NCBI GenBank assembly: GCA_902797405.1
Contig: CADBSP010000008.1
Span: forward strand, 1-13,520
Length of the DNA: 13,520 bases
Source of the DNA: an uncultured Eubacteriales bacterium
Lineage (GTDB): Bacteria > Bacillota > Clostridia > Peptostreptococcales > Anaerovoracaceae
Direction: 5' to 3'
Below the pieces are notes generated by a model. The model saw only the letters and a program-made list of their open reading frames with translations. It was not told the DNA's origin and did no database searches. The stretch's first letter is position 1. Every line of letters begins with the position of its first letter. Of the stretch, positions 3,869 through 10,943 are shown piece by piece. Made by a program: the position numbers and the translations under genes.

Positions 3869-6850
3869 ATGGCTAACGAAATTGTTATAAAGAATGCGAA
3901 TGAGAATAACCTTAGGAATTTCAGTGTGAGGATTCCGAGGGATAAGCTGGTGGTGCTTACCGGACTTTCGGGGTCCGGTAAGTCGTCTCTGGCTTTTGAT
4001 ACGATATATGCTGAGGGGCAGAGGAGATACGTTGAGAGTTTGTCGTCGTATGCCAGGCAGTTCCTGGGACAGATGGATAAGCCCAATGTGGAGCAGATTG
4101 ATGGGCTGTCGCCGGCCATATCAATCGATCAAAAGACGACGAGCAAAAACCCCAGGTCAACTGTTGGTACGGTGACGGAGATTCACGACTATCTTCGCCT
4201 TATGTATGCAAGGGTTGGTGTGCCTCACTGTCCGGTCTGCGGGCGCGAGATCAGTAGTCAAAGCGTGGACCAGGTGGTGGATTCCATCATGGAGTTTCCG
4301 GAAGGAACGAAGCTGATTATACTGGCGCCCCTGGTTCGCGGAAGAAAGGGGATGCATGAAAAGATCCTCGCGCGCATAGTTAAGGACGGTTATACCCGCG
4401 CCAGAATCGACGGAGAAATCGTGCAGATGTACGCTGCGACGGAGGACGGTGGAGCGGCAGGTGCGGATAGTGGATTTGGAGGAGCAGCCGGTGCTAGTGC
4501 TGATGATTTTGATGGTGGATCCGGCGCAGGAAAATCAGCGCAGGTTGTCGACGAGGATGGTCGCCCGATTAAATTAGAGAAAAACAATAAGCATACCATA
4601 GAAATCGTGGTGGACAGAATCGTCATCAAAGAAGGTCAGGAGGGCCGTATTGCAGAGGCTGTGGAGCTTGCGATGAAGGAGGGCGACGGGCTTTGTATAG
4701 CGAACTTCCAGGACCAGGATTACAAGTCCGAGAGAATGTATTCCAGCAAATTTGCCTGCCCGGATCACGGCGTTGCAATAGAGTCCATGGAGCCAAGGTC
4801 CTTCTCTTTTAACAGTCCCTTCGGCGCCTGTCCAACATGCGCTGGTCTTGGATTTACCGAGACTGTGGACAGAGAAAAGACCATCGACATGGAGGGGTCA
4901 ATCAACATGGGCGCCTTCAGAAAGATATACGGCACCATGGAGTTCTCCAGTTACTATAAGAAGAAGGCGGAGGTCCTGGCTGAGGACTATTCCAACAGAA
5001 CGGGCTATCCTATTCATGACCTTCTCTATAGGCCCTACGGCGAACTACCAAAGGACTTCCAGAAGGAAATAGAATACGGGACCGGCGACAGAGCCATCAA
5101 GTATACATACAGGAATTCCAGCGGCAAAATGGCCATGCGCGAGCATCCCTTCGAAGGCGTAGTTTCCAGCATGGAGAGGCGCTATAGAGAAACGGGCTCC
5201 GACGCCATGCGGGAATGGATGTCCAGATACATGCATACCAAAGGTTGCCCAGACTGCAAAGGTAAGAGACTCAAACCTGAAGTTCTGGCGGTTACGGTGG
5301 GCGGTAAAAACATCGCAGAGTTTTCCGAGATGTCTGTTCGCGATGCACTTACCTTCACGGAGAACCTAAAGTTAAACAAAAAAGACGCCATGATTGCGGA
5401 GCAAATCATCAAAGAAATTCGCGCCAGGCTTTCCTTCTTGGTTAATGTTGGTTTGGAGTATCTGACGCTTTCTCGTGCATCTGGGACTTTGTCCGGTGGC
5501 GAATCCCAGAGAATCAGGCTGGCAACGCAAATCGGTTCCAGCTTAATGGGGGTTCTCTATATTTTGGATGAACCCAGCATCGGTCTCCACCAAAGAGATA
5601 ACGGTAAGCTCCTTAAAACCTTGAGGCAGCTCACTGACCTGGGGAACACGCTTATAGTTGTAGAGCATGACGAGGAAACCATGTACGCCGCGGACCACAT
5701 CGTGGACATCGGTCCTGGTGCAGGAATCCACGGAGGAAAACTGGTCTGTCAGGGAACCGTCGACGACATAAAAGCTTGCAAGAAATCTATTACAGGCCAA
5801 TATCTGTCCGGAGAAAAGCAAATTCCTATTCCGCTGATTCGTCGTCCCGGAAATGGAAACAATATCACAATAAAAGGCGCACGTGCCAACAATCTTCAGA
5901 ATATTGACGTGGATATTCCGCTGGGGAAATTCGTATGTGTAACGGGAGTATCGGGCTCCGGAAAGAGCAGCCTTATTAACGAAATCCTGAACAAAGGTGC
6001 GGGTAGAGCCCTGGGTCTGGTTGGTCCCGACCCAGGTGAACACGACGAAATCACCGGCCTAGAAAACATAGATAAGATAATCGATATCGACCAAAGCCCA
6101 ATAGGTAGAACTCCCCGATCCAATCCGGCCACATATACAAAGATGTTCGACAAAATTCGAGATCTATATGCGGCCCTTCCTGAAGCGAAAATCCGCGGAT
6201 ACAATAAAGGCCGTTTCAGCTTTAACGTCAAGGGCGGTCGCTGCGAGGCCTGCTCCGGCGACGGCATAATAAAAATAGAAATGCACTTCCTGCCGGATGT
6301 CTATGTTCCATGCGAGGTCTGTAAGGGTCGCCGCTACAACAGAGAAACCCTGGAGGTTAAGTATAAAGGAAAGAGCATCTTTGACGTTCTGGATATGACT
6401 GTGACGGAGGGATTGGAATTCTTTAAGAACCTGCCGGGAATCCATAGACATCTTCAGACTCTGGACGATGTGGGCCTGGGATATATCAAAATCGGGCAGC
6501 CGTCGACCCAGTTATCCGGCGGTGAAGCACAGAGAGTTAAACTGGCAACGGAACTCAGTAAACGCGATACCGGAAACACGCTTTATATCCTGGACGAACC
6601 CACGACGGGACTTCACTTTGCTGATGTGGATAAACTGATTCAGGTGCTGCAGAGGCTTGTGGACGGAGGAAATACCGTCGTGGTAATCGAGCACAACCTG
6701 GACGTAATAAAATGCGCCGATCACATAATTGACTTGGGTCCAGAAGGCGGTGACAAGGGCGGAACAATTGTGGCAATTGGAACTCCTGAAGAAGTAGCAA
6801 GGAACAAGAAGAGTTACACGGGACAGTATTTGAAGAAACTACTGAAATAG
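3869..6850 (+). CDS. uvrA: UvrA, excinuclease ABC subunit A
   Basis: UvrA is the damage-recognition ATPase of nucleotide excision repair; it works as a dimer, loads UvrB on damaged DNA and then leaves. Both ABC cassettes are complete. Cassette I has Walker A GLSGSGKS (32-39), signature LSGGES (541-546) and Walker B ILDEP (565-569). Cassette II has Walker A GVSGSGKSS (693-701), signature LSGGEA (883-888) and Walker B ILDEP (907-911). Zinc-type pairs are C121/C124, C297 with H300, C321/C324, C460/C463, C792/C795 and C815/C818. H300 stands where many UvrA proteins have Cys. At 993 residues the protein is longer than the usual roughly 940, mainly because of a Gly/Ala/Asp-rich insertion at about 190-228, in the UvrB-binding region. 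The start has no good ribosome binding site, so translation may be coupled to the ORF ending 10 nt upstream. No strong terminator follows. Confidence 0.97.
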   Translation: MANEIVIKNANENNLRNFSVRIPRDKLVVLTGLSGSGKSSLAFDTIYAEGQRRYVESLSSYARQFLGQMDKPNVEQIDGLSPAISIDQKTTSKNPRSTVGTVTEIHDYLRLMYARVGVPHCPVCGREISSQSVDQVVDSIMEFPEGTKLIILAPLVRGRKGMHEKILARIVKDGYTRARIDGEIVQMYAATEDGGAAGADSGFGGAAGASADDFDGGSGAGKSAQVVDEDGRPIKLEKNNKHTIEIVVDRIVIKEGQEGRIAEAVELAMKEGDGLCIANFQDQDYKSERMYSSKFACPDHGVAIESMEPRSFSFNSPFGACPTCAGLGFTETVDREKTIDMEGSINMGAFRKIYGTMEFSSYYKKKAEVLAEDYSNRTGYPIHDLLYRPYGELPKDFQKEIEYGTGDRAIKYTYRNSSGKMAMREHPFEGVVSSMERRYRETGSDAMREWMSRYMHTKGCPDCKGKRLKPEVLAVTVGGKNIAEFSEMSVRDALTFTENLKLNKKDAMIAEQIIKEIRARLSFLVNVGLEYLTLSRASGTLSGGESQRIRLATQIGSSLMGVLYILDEPSIGLHQRDNGKLLKTLRQLTDLGNTLIVVEHDEETMYAADHIVDIGPGAGIHGGKLVCQGTVDDIKACKKSITGQYLSGEKQIPIPLIRRPGNGNNITIKGARANNLQNIDVDIPLGKFVCVTGVSGSGKSSLINEILNKGAGRALGLVGPDPGEHDEITGLENIDKIIDIDQSPIGRTPRSNPATYTKMFDKIRDLYAALPEAKIRGYNKGRFSFNVKGGRCEACSGDGIIKIEMHFLPDVYVPCEVCKGRRYNRETLEVKYKGKSIFDVLDMTVTEGLEFFKNLPGIHRHLQTLDDVGLGYIKIGQPSTQLSGGEAQRVKLATELSKRDTGNTLYILDEPTTGLHFADVDKLIQVLQRLVDGGNTVVVIEHNLDVIKCADHIIDLGPEGGDKGGTIVAIGTPEEVARNKKSYTGQYLKKLLK
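4448..4507 (+). repeat. 30-bp tandem repeat within the uvrA insertion
   Basis: Two copies of a 30-bp unit encode GGAAGADSGF (residues 194-203) and GGAAGASADD (204-213). GGAGCGGCAGGTGC at 4451 and GGAGCAGCCGGTGC at 4481 show the nucleotide-level similarity. More Gly/Ser/Ala/Asp sequence continues to about residue 222. The low-complexity tract probably grew by slippage. Confidence 0.8.
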
Positions 6851-6989
6851 TTGAAATAATTGAAATAAACAGAAGACTACTAAGAATCCTAGGCCATAGA
6901 TTGATAGACTATTGTTTATAGTTGAATGAACAATAAGAAACCTTTAAGATTCATAGGCTATAGAATGATAAACTGCTGAAATAGTTGAA
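6836..6989. repeat. Degenerate direct repeats after uvrA
   Basis: Segments at 6881-6926 and 6945-6989 align along their whole length (TAAGAATCCTAGGCCATAG against TAAGATTCATAGGCTATAG; both end ATAGTTGAA). The tail of the second copy, AAACTGCTGAAATAGTTGAA, also matches the end of uvrA, AAACTACTGAAATAGTTGAA (6837-6856). The spacer thus looks like a decayed duplication of about 64-70 bp period that includes the uvrA stop codon. No clear promoter or hairpin terminator was seen in 6851-7010. Confidence 0.65.
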
Positions 6990-7010
6990 CTGAAAGAGTA
7001 ATAGCAAAGT

Positions 7011-8015
7011 ATGAAATATGTGCCATATAGCGTGCTAAAATATATTGCATATATCAGCATGTTCATTGACCATCTGGCGGTTTTATTAAACCGGAATCAT
7101 TTGGTTGATGGAAATTTGTACTGGGTTATGAGGGGAATAGGCCGATTGGCATTCCCTCTCTTTCTTTTCTTTTTGGTTGTGGGTGTGAAGCACACCAAAT
7201 CCAAAACGCAATACCCGGGACGTTTAGCCGCCTTGGCTATAGTATCCGAAGTGCCTTACGATTTATATTTTTATAAAGGCTTTCCAAACTGGGATCATCA
7301 AAACATTTTCTTTGAATTATTTGTTTGCTTATTACTCCTCGTTTTATTCGAAGGTTTTTTACCATGCAACAAAGGAAGCAATTCCTGTGCAGTCAAGCCA
7401 TGGTCGGATGTTGCCTCAATCAATCAGAGTTCGGAACCCAGCAGTGCTGACCCGCTCGCCGATAAGGCAGAAATTATGCATGAATTTGAGCCTCATTTGT
7501 CCAAGCTGCATTCAGATAAAGCTGAAACTGATTTCTGCCCGGCATATATAGTTTTATTGACCGCTATTATGTGTGCGCCGGCATACTTTCTTCACTTTTC
7601 TTACGGATACAAGGGAGTGATTGCCACTGCATTTTTATATAAATTCTATCAGGCGCGAGAGCTCCAGCACCAAAAGCAATATCAACGCAACAGATTCAGA
7701 AATAAAAACCAATATCAAAGCTCACTTCATAGTAGTTTGCATCCTGTCGCTAAATCGGACTCGAGCCCGACTAGTGAATCAGGGGAGGTGCAGTCAAAAG
7801 ACTTTATCCTGCAACTGGTATATCTGTGCCTTGCCTGCGCAGCTTTGATTATCAAATCAACGAAGATTCAGTATGCTTGTTTTGCTGTAATTCCACTGGT
7901 ACTTTTCAGCAAAAGTACGCGACAATCCCGAAGCAAAGCCCTTCAGATTGCTTTATATCTATTCTATCCCGCCCATATTCTCCTTCTTTACGCAATCGAA
8001 AAAGCCTTGTTCTAG
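7011..8015 (+). CDS. TraX-family integral membrane protein
   Basis: The 334-residue, multi-pass membrane protein has the TraX family pattern: 'M-F-I-D-H' (17-21), 'R-G-I-G-R-L-A-F-P-L-F' (41-51), 'V-G-V-K-H-T' (57-62), 'I-V-S-E-V-P-Y-D' (77-84), 'Q-N-I-F' (97-100), 'Y-G-Y-K-G-V' (198-203) and 'F-Y-P-A-H' (318-322) near the C-terminus. F-plasmid TraX acetylates pilin; chromosomal relatives are presumed acyl-transfer-type membrane proteins of unknown substrate. It is larger than the usual 220-250 residues because of two hydrophilic stretches, at about 118-175 and 214-264, located between membrane segments. The ribosome site is weak (AAAGAG at 6993-6998). The 160-bp repeat-bearing spacer separates it from uvrA. 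A T-rich stretch follows the stop, and the next gene has its own promoter. Confidence 0.85.
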   Translation: MKYVPYSVLKYIAYISMFIDHLAVLLNRNHLVDGNLYWVMRGIGRLAFPLFLFFLVVGVKHTKSKTQYPGRLAALAIVSEVPYDLYFYKGFPNWDHQNIFFELFVCLLLLVLFEGFLPCNKGSNSCAVKPWSDVASINQSSEPSSADPLADKAEIMHEFEPHLSKLHSDKAETDFCPAYIVLLTAIMCAPAYFLHFSYGYKGVIATAFLYKFYQARELQHQKQYQRNRFRNKNQYQSSLHSSLHPVAKSDSSPTSESGEVQSKDFILQLVYLCLACAALIIKSTKIQYACFAVIPLVLFSKSTRQSRSKALQIALYLFYPAHILLLYAIEKALF

Positions 8016-8030
8016 TGGCATGCCCTTTTT

Positions 8031-8059
8031 TTGATATTTTTCTCTTTTTATCGTATAAT
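8031..8059 (+). promoter_or_regulatory. Near-consensus promoter very close to the start codon
   Basis: TTGATA (8031-8036), a 17-bp spacer and a perfect TATAAT (8054-8059). Transcription should begin at about 8065-8067, only 2-4 nt before the ATG at 8069, so no Shine-Dalgarno sequence could be present. Confidence 0.8.
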
Positions 8060-8068
8060 GGTAAAGTT

Positions 8069-8944
8069 ATGAAAATGTTAGATTTTTTAGAAAAAGACAG
8101 AGAACATCTCATCACAGAACTGGCTAAGGCACAGGTGCCTGAAAAGGCGACGACAGTTCTGGAGAATGAGATGGACAAGCTCCTGCTTCGTTACAACGAA
8201 CAGTGTGACAACGAACGAGAAAGAGACACCGCAGCATATATGATGCAGGCAGTGCGACTTGCTATGCCTATGGTTGACTCCATAGGAGAGACCAAGGTTT
8301 GGGAAAGAGACTTGGGAGGAGCCGGAGCGAAAAGGACGATACCTGCGCTGATACTTTTTGTGATTGGAGTTGTTCTTTTGGTTTTGACCTTGATACCGAA
8401 TCCTGCAATAGAGGAGGTTAGCAACCTCACCGGTATGACAACCTCCGATACAACCAGGTATGGCTTCGGCATAATCGGAATCGTCCTGGCGGCACTGGCT
8501 GGATATATTTATGGAAAGCCTGTAAAAGCAGGAAAGAAAGAGCAACAAGTAGAAGTAAGAATCGATTCCGAAAAGACTTACAGAAACCTTAGAACCGCCA
8601 TTCTTTCAGTGGATCAGAGTTTGGAAGAAGTCCAGGCTGCAGAGCGTTGGGCCAAACGTGAGAAAGCAGGATACATAGAAGATAAACCGGCGACATCTGC
8701 GGAGATTGATCTTTTCTCTGACCTCTTGGCTGCTTCATACAGCAAAGACGCGGAATACGCCATGGAGAAAATAAACGATGTGAAGTACTTCCTCCATAAG
8801 CAGCAAATCGACGTGGTGGACTATAGCGATGCCACAAAGAACTATTTTGATTTAATGCCCGGGAAGCAGGTGGGAACAATTAGACCTGCGCTTGTGGCGG
8901 ATGGAAAACTGTTGAAAAAAGGTTTGGCCTCATCGGGTAAATAG
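8069..8944 (+). CDS. Two-helix membrane protein, partner of the Hsp70-like gene
   Basis: I do not recognise this 291-residue protein. It has a charged helical N-terminal region (1-88, probably coiled), two predicted membrane helices at about 90-110 and 132-148 joined by a short polar loop, and a charged C-terminal region (about 150-291) with helical stretches. Both long tails probably face the cytoplasm if the two helices form a hairpin. The first 81 codons of the open frame, from 7826, lie inside the TraX gene and are not used: coding character starts with MKMLDFLEKD at 8069, just after a strong promoter. The start may instead be the ATG at 8075. The next gene begins 19 nt after the stop, so the two form an operon. 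A role as membrane anchor or adaptor for the Hsp70-like protein is inferred. Confidence 0.85.
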   Translation: MKMLDFLEKDREHLITELAKAQVPEKATTVLENEMDKLLLRYNEQCDNERERDTAAYMMQAVRLAMPMVDSIGETKVWERDLGGAGAKRTIPALILFVIGVVLLVLTLIPNPAIEEVSNLTGMTTSDTTRYGFGIIGIVLAALAGYIYGKPVKAGKKEQQVEVRIDSEKTYRNLRTAILSVDQSLEEVQAAERWAKREKAGYIEDKPATSAEIDLFSDLLAASYSKDAEYAMEKINDVKYFLHKQQIDVVDYSDATKNYFDLMPGKQVGTIRPALVADGKLLKKGLASSGK

Positions 8945-8963
8945 TTAATTCGCAGGAGAATAC

Positions 8964-10880
8964 ATGGATCGTTTTTTTGGATTTGACCTAGGCGACGCTG
9001 AGAGCGCCGTTGCCAGATTGAATAAAGAAGACCAGGTAACCCCGGAAATGCTGACGGTGGTCGGTGAACAAAGCTTCATCACTGCATATGCACAGCTTTC
9101 CTCCGGGGAACTTTTAATTGGAGAAAAAGCTTGTTATACCGACGGTGCGATGAAGCGAAAACTCAGATTCAAGAGCAGATTCCTTACAGACAGCACCGTA
9201 GCAAACGACGTAAAGAGTTTTGCCGGAGGTGTTTTGGGAGAACTCTATGGAAGCGGCGATTTGATAAAGAACGAGGATTGCAGCTTCTATATAGGTTGTC
9301 CTGCAGGCTGGGATAAGAATACGCGCGAACATTATCGCGAGATTTTCGAGCAGGTAGGATATCCACCGGCAAAAATCATTTCCGAATCACGTGCAGCCAT
9401 GGTGAGTGCAACTCAATCAAAACACCTCCAGGTAGGGTTAGATATTCTATCAAAACCGGTCCTGGTAGTGGACATCGGTTCATCCACAACTGACTTTGCT
9501 TACATAATGGGAGGCAAGGAAGTTGAAATGCAAACTGCGGGTGAGGTGGTTCTGGGCGGTGGACTTATGGATGAGATTCTTTTGGAGGAGTCCATAGAAG
9601 GTGCCAATCCCTTGTTCAAAAAGAAGATTCGTCAGACTCTGGAAGAAAGCGAACCTTGGCGTTCATATTGTGAGTTTGCCGCACGTCGTTTAAAGGAAAA
9701 ATACTTTTCCGACGAAGAGTATTGGAGCAACAACGAGTGTAAGGAAAGCCTGGTGATTCAATATAGCAGACCTCTTAAACTCACACTCAAAATGGATAAA
9801 AACATCGCCAGCAAATTGCTTAACAAAAATCTGGTAAAGCTTGGCGGCAAGTCCTTTAAAGAAGTCTTCATCCAAGCGCTACGCGATGTGAAGGAAAACA
9901 TTACAGGGTCCCAACCGGAACTTATCTTCCTGACGGGAGGCGTCAGCAAACTTCCTGCAATCAGAGATTGGTGCACCGCGGTATTTAGCGACGCTATTGT
10001 TGTCTCCGGTTCTGAGCCAGAGTTTTCAGTTGCAAGAGGACTCGCTTACTGCGGAAGAATTGATGAAGACATGAGGGAATTCCGCGCTGACCTGGAGGAA
10101 CTGACCAAGTCGTCCAAGATTGAGAAAATAGTTAGAACCCACATCAATCAACTCTATAAAGATGCAGTGGACACTTTGATAGAACCAATTCTAACAAAGG
10201 TAGCAATGCCGATCTTTGATAGATGGAGGGCGGGAGAAATCAGAAAGCTGTCGGATACAGATGAAGAACTCCAGAGAGGAGTCGCTGCATATATTAAGTC
10301 CGATGAAGCCAGAGAACTTTTGGCAGGTCCGATAACTTCATGGCTTAAGCCGGTTGCAGAAGACTTGGAAGAATTCACGGTTCCAATATGCGTTAACCAT
10401 AGGGTTCCCTATACGGCACTTAGCTTTAAGTCTTATCTCTCCGCGTCAGATATAGATATAAAGGTTGATGCTAAAAACATCTTTGCAGTTGAGGAGATGA
10501 CTTGGCTCATAGATTCCCTAGTTACGGTTTTGGTCGGACTTATAATTGCGGCAATTGATGTTGTGCCATTCCTGGCAGGGCCTGAGGGAATTATCGTTGG
10601 AGTTATTGCGTCTGCAGTAATTCTGATACTTGGAAAGGATCGGATGGAGGCAAGACTATTGGAGACTGATATTCCGAATCCGCTTAGAAAACTGATCCCA
10701 AAGAATACATTTAAATCCCGCATGGATAATATAAGTGCGGATGTGAAGAAGAGCTTTTACGCAAGTTTGGAACAGGAAAAGAATGATGAAATCACCGAGC
10801 GTATGGTGAATGAAATATCTGCACAGATTGAGCAGACGCTAATCAAGATGGCAGAAGTGGTGGAAATCCCACTTGGCTAA
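8964..10880 (+). CDS. Hsp70-like ATPase with hydrophobic C-terminal region
   Basis: The 638-residue protein starts with an actin/Hsp70-type nucleotide-binding domain (about 1-365). It has phosphate-1 F-D-L-G at 7-10, phosphate-2 VVDIGSSTTDF at 168-178, adenosine motif L-T-G-G-V-S-K-L-P at 323-331 and A-R-G-L-A-Y-C-G at 357-364. The phosphate-1 loop continues D-A-E-S instead of the usual T-T-N-S. No typical DnaK substrate-binding domain follows. Instead there is a charged helical region (about 366-470), then a strongly hydrophobic, Gly-rich segment (about 514-557) that can cross or enter the membrane as a hairpin, and a helical tail (about 580-630). AGGAG at 8954-8958 precedes the ATG by 5 nt. 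It shares an operon with the two-helix membrane protein upstream. The Hsp70-like ATPase assignment is solid; its job is unknown. Membrane remodelling, stress sensing or anti-phage action would all be guesses. Confidence 0.88.
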   Translation: MDRFFGFDLGDAESAVARLNKEDQVTPEMLTVVGEQSFITAYAQLSSGELLIGEKACYTDGAMKRKLRFKSRFLTDSTVANDVKSFAGGVLGELYGSGDLIKNEDCSFYIGCPAGWDKNTREHYREIFEQVGYPPAKIISESRAAMVSATQSKHLQVGLDILSKPVLVVDIGSSTTDFAYIMGGKEVEMQTAGEVVLGGGLMDEILLEESIEGANPLFKKKIRQTLEESEPWRSYCEFAARRLKEKYFSDEEYWSNNECKESLVIQYSRPLKLTLKMDKNIASKLLNKNLVKLGGKSFKEVFIQALRDVKENITGSQPELIFLTGGVSKLPAIRDWCTAVFSDAIVVSGSEPEFSVARGLAYCGRIDEDMREFRADLEELTKSSKIEKIVRTHINQLYKDAVDTLIEPILTKVAMPIFDRWRAGEIRKLSDTDEELQRGVAAYIKSDEARELLAGPITSWLKPVAEDLEEFTVPICVNHRVPYTALSFKSYLSASDIDIKVDAKNIFAVEEMTWLIDSLVTVLVGLIIAAIDVVPFLAGPEGIIVGVIASAVILILGKDRMEARLLETDIPNPLRKLIPKNTFKSRMDNISADVKKSFYASLEQEKNDEITERMVNEISAQIEQTLIKMAEVVEIPLG

Positions 10881-10905
10881 GAAAATGCAATTCGCATGAT
10901 AAAAA

Positions 10906-10935
10906 GCGAATGGTAATCAAGCGAATGATAATCAG
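10906..10935. repeat. 15-bp tandem duplication before pncB
   Basis: GCGAATGGTAATCAA (10906-10920) is followed at once by GCGAATGATAATCAG (10921-10935), whose end merges into the pncB ribosome binding site. ATTCGC at 10890-10895 can also pair with GCGAAT of the first copy. Confidence 0.75.
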
Positions 10936-10943
10936 GAGGAGAA

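Noticed and set aside
5543..6043. 166-codon minus-strand ORF within uvrA
   Set aside because: It is antisense to highly conserved ATPase cassette sequence with no ribosome site, so it is a shadow of codon bias in uvrA.
8000..8045. Rho-independent terminator after the TraX gene
   Set aside because: There is a T-rich run, but the only nearby symmetry is GGCATGCC without a loop and a poor AAAAAG/CTTTTT match, which is not a convincing stem.
7826..8068. Longer N-terminus for the two-helix membrane protein
   Set aside because: It overlaps the TraX gene in another frame, lies upstream of the strong promoter, and translates to a Cys/Ser/Phe-rich sequence without coding character.
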